DNA from: Chrysomallon squamiferum
Taxonomy: Eukaryota > Mollusca > Gastropoda > Neomphalida > Peltospiridae
Length of the DNA stretch: 35,000 bases
Assembly (NCBI GenBank): GCA_012295275.1
Contig: CM022671.1
Location: 30,263,750-30,298,749, forward strand
Direction of reading: 5' to 3'
Under the pieces are notes generated by a model, which did not search any database, was not told where the DNA came from, and saw only the letters and a program-made list of their open reading frames with translations. The translations under genes and the position numbers were made by a program. Below are positions 9,040 through 20,400 of the stretch, piece after piece. The first letter of the stretch is position 1; each line of letters begins with the position of its first letter.

Positions 9040-9652
9040 TACCACGTATAGCGTGCTTAGACGGCAGCTATAAATTAAAAGGCACTACGATGATGACTAA
9101 AACAGACCGCTGTTTCGTATCACCTGAAAGTTGACTCACGCAGAGTCGCGGCTCTTACCTAACAAAATGTCTGTTTTGTCGACGATAGGCCGTGGACACG
9201 AGTCGTTTGCTGCACTTGGCGATATTTATTTGTCAAAGTGCTGCGAAAGAGGAGCAACAATAATAGGTGATCGCGACTACAAAAGACGCCGCTTGACATC
9301 AAAGTTTACGGTCTCAAAGATCTGCAATCATTTCAGCTTTGATTGGTGATCCTCTTCCTAACACCTTACAAGTCGTCTGCGACCCAAACGTTTAAACGAT
9401 GAGCTGGTTCTTTGTCAATTGTACCGCCTCGCAGTGGCAATAACAGCGCGGCAAGGCGGACACCAGTCAATGATAATTTGATGATGATAGTCGACGCATT
9501 AGGAGCGACCCTTGACCCCAACCCACCTCCCCCATTGCGACGTCGTCTAAAAGAATTGCTAATAATGTTTTCTTGCAGCGACAGTTCGTCGTTGTAGCAG
9601 TTTTTAGTGTGCGATGATTAATGTCGAAAGGTTTCATGTTTGTTTTCAAAGT
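9040..9652. promoter_or_regulatory. Large unique, CpG-containing island, function unknown
   Basis: About 600 bp of complex sequence in an otherwise repeat-rich area. It includes GTCGACGATAGGCCGTGG, an inverted CCAAT box (GATTGGTGATC near 9341), AACAATAATAGGTGATCGCG (Sox-like AACAAT and T-box-like AGGTG) and CCCCAACCCACCTCCCCC. Open frames at 9131-9349, 9412-9597 and the reverse 9467-9682 give no recognisable protein and overlap on both strands, so I do not call a gene. Confidence 0.3.
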
Positions 9653-9722
9653 CGACCGCGGAGACGGCGATAAAGCGACCACCCGACGTGCCGGAGGTCG
9701 TGGGATCGACCCTCATCTATTA
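9653..9722 (+). mobile_element. tRNA-like SINE head fragment
   Basis: GCGATAAAGCGACCACCCG followed by GGAGGTCGTGGGATCGACCC resembles the anticodon-arm-to-box-B part of tRNA-derived SINEs; GGGATCGACCC (9702-9712) is close to box B, GGTTCGANTCC. Box A is degenerate and no SINE body follows, so it is a truncated head. Confidence 0.4.
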
Positions 9723-9739
9723 CACGTCACTGACATTTA

Positions 9740-10120
9740 TTATTTTTCATTTATTCTAAACTTGCAACAAGTTAATATTTTTGTGTATCAAAAAGCTATC
9801 ATAAATAAAACGGCTATTAAGAAGAAATCGTTTTTTTATTTAGTTTTAAGCTTCTTTTTTTATCCTATAAAATTTTAAATTCAGAATATTTAATGTTATA
9901 TTTAACATAATGTATTTAGATAAAGAATACATAACAAAGTTTTACAATTTAAAATTGAGCATAAAGAACTAAACAGAAAGAGAGTAAGTGGGTGAATGAG
10001 TGAAAAAGTGAGTGAGATACTGAGAAACAGAGAGGCACAGAGAGAGAGAGATTAAATCGAAGAAGAGAGAGATACAAACGGCAGAGACAGAAAGAAATGA
10101 GAGAGAAAGAGAGCGTGGCA
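9740..10120. other. AT-rich then purine-rich DNA, nothing recognised
   Basis: AT-rich to about 9965, then GA-rich DNA leading into the GA tract. No gene seen. Confidence 0.6.
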
Positions 10121-10121
10121 T

Positions 10122-10240
<119 letters not shown>

Positions 10241-10530
10241 AGTTAAAAAAATGGATAAACTTAAATGAAACAATCTGGTTATATGACATCACTGATAACT
10301 ATAAATAAATACTTGGTGTTTGAAAAAAAGAAAGAAAATATTAAACATTGTAAATTGTCAGAATTAGATATTAACTAGTACATTTGAAATATTTTATTTA
10401 AATTTAGATAATATTATTTCTGGCGATATTTCCTTTAGATTCTGTAGAATATAGGAATATATTTCTGTTCAGATCTGAATGGAGAATACTGTGTTTTACA
10501 TCTATTTGACATTGAGAGAGAATATTTCAT

Positions 10531-10591
10531 ATCGAAATAATTAAATAATAAATAAATCTATATATAATATAATATAATATAAAATCCTGCA

Positions 10592-10650
<59 letters not shown>

Positions 10651-10692
10651 GGTTATAATGAATATGATGACGATGATGATTATGATTTTTTG

Positions 10693-10751
<59 letters not shown>

Positions 10752-10812
10752 TGCAGGATTTTATATTATATTATATTATATATAGATTTATTTATTATTT
10801 AATTATTTCGAT
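10531..10812. repeat. Long inverted repeat (about 115-bp arms) around an (AAT)/(ATT) pair
   Basis: The left arm ATCGAAATAATTAAATAATA...AAAATCCTGCAAATAATAAT is matched in reverse complement by the right arm ATTATTTGCAGGATTTTATA...TATTTAATTATTTCGAT. Outside the triplet tracts I found no mismatch. Left arm 10531 to about 10650, right arm about 10697-10812, spacer about 45 bp (AAGGTTATAATGAATATGAT...). Symmetry ends sharply at 10531 and 10812. Confidence 0.9.
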
Positions 10813-10849
10813 TTATACAAACTATAAAACATTTCAACATTTCCGTCCA

Positions 10850-11173
10850 TTGTTCATTTCTTTGTTTAATCAGTAACTGACGCAAACAAATTTACTAAAT
10901 TTTGTCTTTGTCGTGTACTCAATACCCGAGATTATCTATGCACGATTTTCATGTTTTAAGTTTATTTGTTCATTTACTTAACATTGATATTTAATACTGC
11001 AAAATTTTATAATTTTACACAAAATATTAACAACAAACATGTTCGATTGATTTCGATAAATTATTACTAGTGCTATAACTACTGCTACTATATTACTACT
11101 ACAGCCTCTGCAACTACTATTGCCACGGCTAGTAATACTGCTATTACTATTAAAATCGTTATTATTATTGTTG

Positions 11174-11222
<49 letters not shown>

Positions 11223-12260
11223 AAAGGCATAGTTTTATGCTTTATATGGAGATGTGACTATTTTTTATTATTATTTTTTCAATCTTTTATTGTTTATTTA
11301 TTCGTTTCTTTGTTTTATTTTTATTTTTCGAATTTTTAATTTTTTGTTTCTATAATCATTTTTCTACAGTTTAATTAAATATACAACGTTTCTAACAATA
11401 TGAATAAATAAATAAATAAATAAAATTACATAATCCAAAATGCTTAAAGAGCACGGCTATTTTTTAACTTTAAAAATGCAGTGGATTCATTTATTTACTT
11501 TTTTCTACATTTAAACAAACAATATCAGCATGAATGCAATTTTCACAAATCTACAGACAATTTTAATATTGTTACACCCTTTGAAGATGTCGACAATAAA
11601 GCGTTTGTTACATTTACAGTAATCGCTACTTATACTATTATTATTTTAGCTGCATTTATTAATGTCGCTAACGCTGGCGTTGATGATGCTACTAAGACAA
11701 CGCTGCAGAATGGTCTTATTACATGTGTAATTGTCTACTGTTTTATATTGCTACTTGTTTCAGGTTTAAGCAATTGCCATACTGTTGACGATACTGATTA
11801 AAATTACAGTAGTAAATTACAATATTACTGATACTACTAGTACTTTTTACAGCAGCTGCTGCTGTTACTACTATTACGACAAATACTACTACTACTACTG
11901 CTACAACTTCCACTGCTTCTACTATAACGACTACAATCATAACTACTACTACTACTATTACTACTTTTACTTCCACTACTATAACTACACTACTTCTACT
12001 ACTACTATTTCTGCTAACATCACTTCCACCATTACTGCTACGACAACCACTGCAATATTACTATTACAACTAAATCTATAAAGATTTTACTATTTACCAC
12101 TGCCACTAACAACACATCAGATGACAAAATTAAGTAGTTTGCTAGGTTAAATTTAGAATTATAATTCTTTATATTATTCCTGCTCCTCTTTCTACTTCTA
12201 GTACTTCACTTCTTTTCTTGTTACTACTACTACTTTTCCTACTAGTGGTGCCATTAAACA
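10850..12260. repeat. Diverged triplet-repeat region (ACT/ATT-type) with a pure (ATT)n core
   Basis: Pure ATT at about 11165-11220. At 11060-11150 and 11630-12060 the sequence is built from ACT, ATT, GCT and ACC triplets with many substitutions, an old satellite like the one at 29-30 kb. The 106-codon frame at 11481-11801 and its neighbours owe their length to this triplet structure. Confidence 0.7.
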
Positions 12261-12639
12261 AGTTGCTCTTACTACTGAAATACTTCGGTAAATATAAACC
12301 ACTTGATTTTTAGAGGTTAACAAATAGTGTATAAAACAAGAGTGAAGATTTATTTCTGTACTAGATGTCCTCTTTCATGCGTACTTTTCTACTTCTTCTT
12401 CTGCGTCTGTTATTACTATTTAACTACGAAAATCGTAAGAAAATCTGACACGTAATTATAACAAATATTAAATACGCTGAGATATCTTTAATATATATAT
12501 ATTTTTTTCTGTATATTTTTACTTTATTTTTATTAATATTTTTATATAACTTTTACTTTATTTATCGTCATCTTTTTTTTTTAATTTTTATTATTTATTC
12601 TTATCATTTTTTTTCTTTTCTTTTTTTTCACTTTCTTAA

Positions 12640-12840
12640 ACATGAACTCCGTGGCTTTTTCCCTGTCGGAACGGTTACACACCTTGAGCACGCGGCATTT
12701 ACCTGTATTGTGTAGGTATACAGGTAAAATAGGTGTAATTCGAGGGTGTTCGACAGTGTCAGTGGGAACAGCTTTCCGGAGACATGCACACAAAGCGTTA
12801 CTAAATGCGAGGGTGGGAAAGATTTTTTTTTTTCAAAAAT
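12640..12840. other. Short unique block with an 11-bp stem hairpin
   Basis: TTTACCTGTAT (12698-12708) and ATACAGGTAAA (12718-12728) form a perfect 11-bp stem with a 9-base loop. The surrounding sequence is more GC-rich than its flanks. No gene recognised; open frames on both strands are unconvincing. The DNA between 12260 and 12640 is AT-rich with nothing recognised. Confidence 0.4.
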
Positions 12841-13097
12841 GAATTTGTCAATGAAGATACGATAATTATATACTTGACTCTTAACTACAAATAGTGACTG
12901 AAATTTCCGTTACTTCGGCTGATCGGCGGAGACATGGAAAGAAAGAAAGAAAGAAGGATAGATAGACAGAAAGAAAGTATGCTTTGTATGTAAATATTAT
13001 ATAAATCTGTGGTCTAACTATCCATGTATTTTTTCCATCTCTCTTATTGTCGTTATCTGTGTATCTCTCTCTGTTAATAATTTATCTGCCTCTATCT

Positions 13098-13098
13098 C

Positions 13099-13184
<86 letters not shown>
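13098..13184. repeat. (TATC)n microsatellite
   Basis: About 22 pure TATC/TCTA units, with degenerate copies continuing to about 13350. Confidence 0.95.
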
Positions 13185-13187
<3 letters not shown>

Positions 13188-13379
13188 TTATCAATCTATC
13201 TATCTGTCAGTCTGTCTTTCTCTATCAGTCTATCTTTCCATATCTATAGCAATATATTTATCTATGTGTGTCTACATAAACACATACCTACCTTCCTAAC
13301 TATCTTACACGTCTACATTTCTATGAACCTATCTATCTAACCATCTATATTTCCACAGTCTAAAAGCGAATGTATCTGA

Positions 13380-13685
13380 TTGTAATTTAATTCGTTCGTG
13401 AGTTAACGTTTGTAATTAAAAATATTGTTTCTTAAGTTTTAAAAATAACATTTATTAGAAAAACAAATAAGAATATTCAATTTGGAAAAAAATAAAATAA
13501 AATAAAGAAACTTTCTACGGTCGTTTTAAGAATTATTATTAACACAACGAGCGGGGATATTTTGTTTGCATAATTATTATAGGAGAATAATAAAGAAATA
13601 TATTAACAATAACACAGTAACAAAATAATCATCAACAACAAAACGAAGAATACCAAAAATCGGATTATAATAATAATAAAAATAT

Positions 13686-13716
<31 letters not shown>

Positions 13717-14254
13717 ATAATAATAAAAATAATAATTATAATTATAATTATAATATCAACAACAACAATAATAATAATATCAGAAATATAAAATAAGCAC
13801 AAAAGAATAAATATAAAACAAGAAAATTCAGAAAAAAAAAACGTTTGAAGAAATTCGAAGGTTATCATTTATAAAATTAGTGCTTTTTTAATAAAGAAAT
13901 TTCCTCATTAAAAATGTAATACGTGTATAATTTATAATTTATTATTAATAATAATATTATTATTATAAATACAAAAATTAAAAAATATCTGGAACTTTCC
14001 GAATTAAGTTAAGATCAGACAAGATACTGGGTAAAATTATAGGTAATCGATGTGAATTATTTTATATTTTATTATACTTATTTAAATTTAACTGTAAACA
14101 AATGTTTGACTTCTTTCTTTTTTTCGACATTTTCAGTTATTCGTTCTTCGTTTTATTAATTATTTCGTTCTTTTATTTTATTTATTTCTGTTTTATTTTC
14201 ATTTATTTTTGATGCTACAAATTGATGAATATTAATTCTTCATTTCAAGTAAGT

Positions 14255-14286
<32 letters not shown>

Positions 14287-14409
14287 TTAAATTTTATTTA
14301 AAGAAGAAAAAAGTAAAAGAAAAGAATAAGAAAATTCTAAAAATAAACCATTTAAAAGTTTGGTAACATTTTATGTTTTTTATTTCTTACAAATTACTAT
14401 ATTAATTTA

Positions 14410-14461
<52 letters not shown>

Positions 14462-14970
14462 AAAACGAAAAGCGTATTCCAGCAATTTACATTGAAAAAG
14501 AGAAAAAAATAAAATAACAACGATTTATTAAATTATAAAACTTTCAAAAACATCGAAAACTAAATAATTAATCTGTTAACCGTTAAACATTTCTAATTAA
14601 TAATACCGTTACATGATAATATTTGTAGTAAATTTATAAATATTTTCTTTGTATATACATCATTTTTCCTTGCCTCTAGGTCATCATAACATAGTAATAG
14701 AATAATAAATATTTTAACAGCAAGAAAAAAAAAAAAATACTGACGACTTCATTAATACTTGACGATTTTGCATAAATAAATTATCACACATTCGTTAATA
14801 CCAAACTGTACAAACATATTGTTTTAAAAAAAAAGAATATATATATACTCAGATGTATTTTATTTCTGCTTGAAAAAGATAATTCAATATACATATGTAG
14901 ATACGTATGAACATATATATATATATATATATATATCTATATCAGAACACACTTTATATAACGGTTAATT
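13380..14970. repeat. AT-rich DNA with AAT, TTTA and AT microsatellites
   Basis: (AAT)/(AATT)-type repeats 13668-13765, (TTTA)n 14258-14289, (ATT)n 14411-14458 and (AT)n 14912-14936. No gene or complex island seen. Confidence 0.8.
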
Positions 14971-14974
14971 GCAT

Positions 14975-15340
14975 ACTCACAGAAAGCAGTTTTGGTTCTT
15001 GAACAGTTAACCCTTCCACGCAACTGGCGTTAAGCTGTCACGCTGGATCCAAAACAGCTACCGTGGCAACGCACGTGCTAGTCACACTTATCACCTGCTC
15101 GTGCGCACGCTCTTCACACGCAACCAATGAGAACGCGGGCTTTGTGGAGCTTCAGGAAATTGACAGGACATCCGCCCAAAGATTAAACACTTACGGCTCT
15201 TATTCAAGATTCATGAATTTTTAAAAAGAAAACTGATGAAGGAACAGCAACTTCATGATAGGACAAACACGACTGGAAAAACCCCCGAAAGAACGAACCG
15301 AACGAACGATGATCAGTCTGACAAACTAAACTAAGAAGCC
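14975..15340 (-). promoter_or_regulatory. Promoter-like CpG island; possible distal non-coding first exon
   Basis: Complex, CpG-containing block. On the minus strand it carries an NF-Y-type box TCTCATTGGTTGCG (about 15118-15132), CACGTG (15072-15077), GGGTTAAC, and about 145 bp later a strong donor CTTTCT|GTGAGTATGC (GT at 14980-14979). A promoter box followed by a donor facing Poxn suggests a distal first exon, but distance (about 10 kb) and lack of RNA evidence make it tentative. The motif set could serve either strand. Confidence 0.3.
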
Positions 15341-15844
15341 AATACTGAAAGTCTTTTAAAAATCCAGCGGTGTGTAGTTGTGTTGAAAATTTTTCAACCC
15401 AAATTGCCCACGTCTTAATTTCAATGGAGAGAGAATGACAGACACTTTTATTTTATTTTATTTTATTTTTTTTATGTTTTTTTTTTCTCCTTCTTTTTAT
15501 ACCTCGTTTTTTTATTCCGTCACGCGGAAATAAGTAATACTAGGAGAAAGGCTATCTTACGTCGCTGAGCGGTGTGTGAAATAGAGAGACCCCGGTGTTT
15601 AATTAAGTGCAACCGGCCATACAGCGAGGCCGAAACGTCGTAAAACACTCCCCACCTTCCGTGTCTTCTTCGCCTTCTACCCCGATTTCACTTCTTCTTC
15701 TTCTTCTCTGGTGATTTTTTGTATCGGTCGAGTAACAATTATCTCTCGCACTACATTCCTGTCTTTGTTGTCTGTTTCTCTCTTTTTAATTCTCTCTCAG
15801 GCTCCCTTGCTCTCATTCTCTGTCTTCCAATCTCTCTTTTTCTT

Positions 15845-15846
<2 letters not shown>

Positions 15847-15921
<75 letters not shown>
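15847..15921. repeat. (CT)n microsatellite
   Basis: About 75 bp of pure CT on the plus strand, preceded by degenerate CT-rich DNA from about 15680. Confidence 0.95.
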
Positions 15922-15922
<1 letters not shown>

Positions 15923-15925
15923 ACT

Positions 15926-16169
15926 GTGTCGTTAAGTATTTCGTTAAGTATTTTTATTTATGTACGTTACGTTGAATACAAATTTAAATATTCTGAAATT
16001 AAAATGTTCATGATTTTTAAAGTATAAAATACATATTTTCTTTCCAGATGTGCTCTCTCTCTCTAGTTGTTTATTATCTGTGTTGTTAAGTATTTCTATA
16101 TTTATGTACGTTACGTTGAATATAAAATTCAATATTTTCAAATTAAAATGTTAATGATTTTAAAGCACA

Positions 16170-16174
<5 letters not shown>
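15926..16174 (+). repeat. Direct duplication of ~100 bp between two (CT)n tracts
   Basis: GTTAAGTATTTC...TTATGTACGTTACGTTGAAT...TTAAAATGTTCATGATTTTT (15926-16033) is repeated as GTTAAGTATTTC...TTATGTACGTTACGTTGAAT...TTAAAATGTTAATGATTTTA (16080-16174), offset about 154 bp. Short CT (16052-16065) precedes copy two and a long CT tract follows it, so the unit includes its CT flank. Confidence 0.85.

Positions 16175-16259
<85 letters not shown>
16174..16259. repeat. (CT)n microsatellite
   Basis: About 85 bp of pure CT. Confidence 0.95.
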
Positions 16260-16263
<4 letters not shown>

Positions 16264-16269
16264 TATTAA

Positions 16270-16720
16270 CACAGACGTATGGATTCTTTTTCCCCTATGT
16301 TTTGCAGACAAGAGTCGTACAAGTGTTTCTGTCAAATCTGCTCAGATTTGTACGTGTCCAGCGCAACTGTCAGTTTTCCGCCCTAATCAAAGCAAACTGT
16401 GGTAAATTCTAAAAGTTCCAGTGAATACATTTTTGTCTCTTAAAGGCTGCGTTCATTACAAACGGGAAATTAATCCCTATTGTCGCGTTACAAATGAGGA
16501 AATACGATTTTAGGATCGTCAAAGGCAAGTACGTATTCGCTGTCTTCATCTTTTGGTTTTTGCACACGCATCGTCTGCGAAATGAACGCTGGGATGTTCT
16601 GAAGGTAGTGACGACATCCGCCAAACCGTAGTTAATCAACAAGCGGCTGTGCTCGTTTTGACAGAATATTACCACAGTAAACGAATTTGTTTTAATTAGC
16701 ACGAGGCACTGATTGGGTTC
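16270..16720. other. Unique block, unassigned
   Basis: About 450 bp of complex DNA. A 97-codon reverse frame (16702-16409) is not made of simple repeats but resembles no family I know and lacks clear splice or start support. An acceptor-like CTATGTTTTGCAG precedes a 32-codon plus-strand tail ending at 16405. Neither is strong enough to call a gene. Confidence 0.3.
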
Positions 16721-16739
16721 TTATGAATGCAAATAATTT

Positions 16740-16765
16740 TAATTTTTGTTTGTTTATTTGTTTGC

Positions 16766-16798
<33 letters not shown>

Positions 16799-17252
16799 GA
16801 TAGAGTATTGGTATGAAACATTTTGAATATTTTTTGTTTTTTTGTTAATAATTTACTTTTTTTCTACATTTTATTTTTATTTTCTTCTTTTCCTTTCGTT
16901 CTTTCTTACTTTCATTCCTTTAAAATGTAATATTTTTTTCCTGATGATGATGATGATGATTTAATTTTTGTTGATGTTTGTTTGAAATAAGTGTTTTATA
17001 CAATTACAAATGATAGTAGTAGTAGTAAGTAAGACTAGTAGTAGTAAGTAGTAGTGTAGTAATTTATTGTTATTATAAATATAAAATAAATTCTAGTCTG
17101 TTATTATAATAGTACTAAGAAACAGTAACAATAATAATAAAATAAAAGAACAGTAATAATAATAGTAGTAGTAGAAGCAGTGGAAGAAATATGATGATAT
17201 ATGAAATGATGATGATGATACGTATAAATAAGTAGTAGTAGTAGTAGTAGTA
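16740..17252. repeat. (TTTA)n, (GAT)n and degenerate (GTA)n tracts
   Basis: TTTA at 16765-16797, GAT at 16943-16961, GTA-type triplets at 17010-17055, 17164-17180 and 17231-17253. Confidence 0.85.
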
Positions 17253-17700
17253 GTATGTAGAATAAATAAAAACTAAAGAAATTATTAATATGCGTATAAA
17301 TAACTGTGTGTATATTGTAAGTATGTAGAATAAATAAAAAACTAAAGAAAGTATTATGTGTACGTATAAATAACTGTGTGTATATTGTAAGTATGTAGAA
17401 TAAATAAAAAACTAAAGAAAGTATTATGTGTACGTATAAATAACTGTATTTATTTTATATGTATGTCGAATAAATAAAAAACTAAAGAAAGTGTTATATG
17501 TATGTATAAATAACTGTTTATTTAATGTGTATGTAGAATACATATGATAAATAATGATAGTGTTTTGTATACGTATAAAGAATGTGTATTTTATATGTAT
17601 GTAGAAGAACTATACTAAATAGCGATAGTGTTATCTGTACGTATAAATAAATGTATATTTAGTATATGTAAGTATGTGTGTATGTCTGAATAAATTGTAG
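17253..17700 (+). repeat. ~70-bp minisatellite, 6 to 7 copies
   Basis: Units start with GTATGTAGAATAAATAAA and contain ACTAAAGAAAGTATTATGTG, ACGTATAAATAACTGT. Unit starts at 17253, 17321, 17391, 17461, 17529, 17597 and about 17680, a period of 68-70. Copies two and three are nearly identical; later copies are progressively degenerate. Confidence 0.92.
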
Positions 17701-18300
17701 TTTTGTACACAGGTATAATATATCAATGAGAGTGAAACTACTTACGTTCATAGACACACTTGTATTCACGTCCATATCTCCTCACCTCACAGGTGATTTC
17801 AGATGGTTTCTTCTTCTTCTTCTTCTTCTATTGTTTCGTTTTTATTTCGTAATACAATTTATTTTCAGTATAATTTTTTTTATTTAATTTTTTTTATTTT
17901 TTATTTACGGTATTTGCCTTTATAAAGGCGATGTCTTTTCAACTGTGTCACGTGACTGCAATTATTTCCACCATAGCTAAAAATATTATGTTGCTGCTCT
18001 ATATTGTTTGCACTAAGTGACTTATCCGAGTTGTTTTGTCAACAAACTAGCTCTCGCATATAGCCCAGGGCTAGTTTTTAACATGTCTTCATCAGTTTTA
18101 GAAAACGAACCATTTAATACTGATATGTTCCGAAATTTCATAAATATTTTGAATTGCATTTTGTATAAGTTGCTGTTATCCTGGTATGTGTGTTTATTTT
18201 TTGTTTGTGTGCGGCAGGAAATTTGTGTCTGGGTGTATCTTTGTGACTAAGTATGTATGCATGTATCTGTATGAATTATGTTTGAATGTCACTATCCTTT
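17700..18300. other. Non-coding DNA, nothing firmly recognised
   Basis: Includes (TTC)n at about 17810-17829, CACGTG at 17949-17954, and complex but unassigned DNA at 17930-18200. Confidence 0.55.
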
Positions 18301-18316
18301 TATATCTATCTATCTA

Positions 18317-18349
<33 letters not shown>

Positions 18350-18565
18350 GCCTGTCTGTCCATCTATCTATCTATCTATATGTATATCTGTCTATCTGTC
18401 TATGTGTCTATCTATCTGTCTGTGTGTCTATCTGTCTAGCTAGCTTTATGTCTATCTATTTATCTATCTGTCTATCTAGCTATATATACATATGAGTCTA
18501 AATATATTTTTTTATACCCATCTACCTATCCATCCATCCATCCATCCATCCATCCATCCATCTTC
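18300..18565. repeat. TATC/TCTG/AT/CATC tetranucleotide microsatellite complex
   Basis: TATC then (TA)n 18319-18348, mixed TCTA/TCTG to about 18485, (CATC)n 18527-18561. Confidence 0.92.
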
Positions 18566-18599
18566 TGTGTCTTCCTATATATAAAAAATATTAAGATGA

Positions 18600-18884
18600 G
18601 CGATTTAAAACGATTTTATATTAAAGAAAAAAGTCTCTAGGCTACTTTTACAGAAGTATTGTAATGTTTATTGTCGTTCGATTGTTTAATAAACAAAATA
18701 AATGCAAATTTACGGGTGTGTCCATATTTCTATATCTACGTATATTTGTGAATATATTTCATCGTGTGTGTGTGAATTATAATCATTTTCGTTTTCACAG
18801 TTTTTTACGTTACATATCTGAAAATCCGGGAAATCTTTTTTGTTTTTTCTTTCTTTTTTTTCTTCTTAATATATATATTTTTAA

Positions 18885-18915
<31 letters not shown>

Positions 18916-19051
18916 TAATTTTTAGATTTAATTTATTTAATTTTGTTTTTATTTTCATTTGTTTGTTTGTGTTGTTTTGTTTTATCTTTTAACAGGTAAT
19001 AGAAAACTATTAATAGATTTCTAATCGTAATAGGATAGGTCGCTTATGAAG

Positions 19052-19086
<35 letters not shown>

Positions 19087-19630
19087 GAAAACAAAAACAA
19101 CATGTATAAAGAAATATTTATTTAAAATATATTTTTCTTAATTAATAATCTTTTTAATATTTTAAAAAGAAGTCAGTACGTATTAATATTAACACCATCA
19201 TTATTATTTGTTTTTTTTTGGGGGTTTATTTTATTGTTATTCCTATTGTTTTTGTTGTTTCTGTTTTCTTTATTATCAACATTTTAAAAATAATATTTAA
19301 CCTTCTGTATTTTGATTTTAAATGAAGTTAATTTTAAATAATGATACGATTTAGAAAAAAAAAAAATTCTATACATTAAAAGAAAAAATATTATGAATTT
19401 AATTAATATAATTAGAGTGATTAAAATAAAATAAAACAGAATAAAATTAAATTTAAAAAAGATAAATAAATAAAATAAAATAGAATAATAATAGTGAAAG
19501 GAATAAAAACAAATATAAACGTTAACAAACAAACAATAAAAAAATATATATATAAATAAATAAGTAAAATGAACGAAAGCCAAAAATTAGTAATAAATTT
19601 TAAGATGAAATTTAAGCAATAAATTAATTT

Positions 19631-19686
<56 letters not shown>

Positions 19687-19745
19687 AATTTAAAATTTTA
19701 AAATGTAAAAAAAAAAAAAAGAAAGAAAGAAAAAAAAAAAACAGA
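18600..19745. repeat. AT-rich DNA with poly-A and AT tracts
   Basis: (TTA)n 18889-18914, poly-A 19054-19085, (AT)n about 19636-19681, A-rich 19709-19741. No gene seen. Confidence 0.8.
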
Positions 19746-19749
19746 CCAT

Positions 19750-20122
19750 AAATAAGGCAATGTTTGAAATAGTGCAAACTCATTGTTGTAATAACTCTGT
19801 ACGAATACGCTGTAAGGAACAATTAGATAAGCCACGTTTTTCTCGGCGTTGTTATTTCAGTTTCTTGACCCAGTCACGGCTCAGTGAACAGCGAAAAGGT
19901 ACACAGCCTCGCACTTTCTCCAATGAACAGATCAGTGACCGCGTCAAGTGGCATCTGTCGATCTGCATACTCCCACCTACCTGAGAGACACGCCCACCGG
20001 TAACGCCCCTTTAATATTTTAACGCGATTTGATCGGTTGACGGCGAACTGACGGTTTTTTTGTCGTTCTCCGTGTTACTGATGTTTTTACGTGGGCTATT
20101 CTGCTTGCGAACACACACGTAC
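19750..20122. promoter_or_regulatory. Unique island, unassigned
   Basis: Complex sequence with several CpG and CACGCCCACCGG-type motifs near 19990. A 74-codon plus frame (19760-19984) resembles no known family. Candidate regulatory DNA by composition only. Confidence 0.25.
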
Positions 20123-20400
20123 ATCCACTGAGGCTCAGTGGTTAGAGCGCAGGTCTGACACCCGTTAGGTTAAATGATCAACAGCCACTTAGTGAACATG
20201 TACGGTTTACCCGTAACTAGTTTGTCAAGCGTTATGGTATGTATTTTCCCAATGTCATTTGGGAAGGTGTTTATTACAGATGACTTTGTGCTAATTGATA
20301 ATATGGAGCAGAATGTAGAATGGGTCTTCCTTTGAAAATATCAAATCAGTAATACTGGAAATGAATTACTGTTAAATAACGATACATAATTACATACCAG
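20123..20400 (+). mobile_element. tRNA-derived SINE, mollusc-like, with head and body
   Basis: The head GAGGCTCAGTGGTTAGAGCG (from 20130) is a clear tRNA box A region; box B is decayed. The body reads TATGGTATGTATTTTCCCAA, TTTGGGAAGGTGTTTATTAC, GTGCTAATTGATAA, GGGTCTTCC and ends near GTTAAATAACGATACAT. These blocks match in order the widespread mollusc SINE body as I recall it (GTGGTATGTGCTATCC, GGGATGGTGCATAT, TGCTGCTAAT, GGGTTTCC, GTTAAATAAAACA). Substitutions are many, so the insertion is old. Confidence 0.6.

Noticed and set aside
11481-11801. 106-codon frame with a hydrophobic stretch
   Set aside because: Looks membrane-protein-like, but its downstream half is degenerate ACT/ATT triplet satellite and no homology or signal supports it.
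12581-12842. Overlapping frames on both strands (70 and 66 codons)
   Set aside because: They mirror each other over a hairpin-containing unique block; no recognisable product on either strand.
16409-16702. 97-codon reverse frame not composed of simple repeats
   Set aside because: The best non-repeat orphan frame, but no family resemblance, no promoter or splice context; length is within chance.
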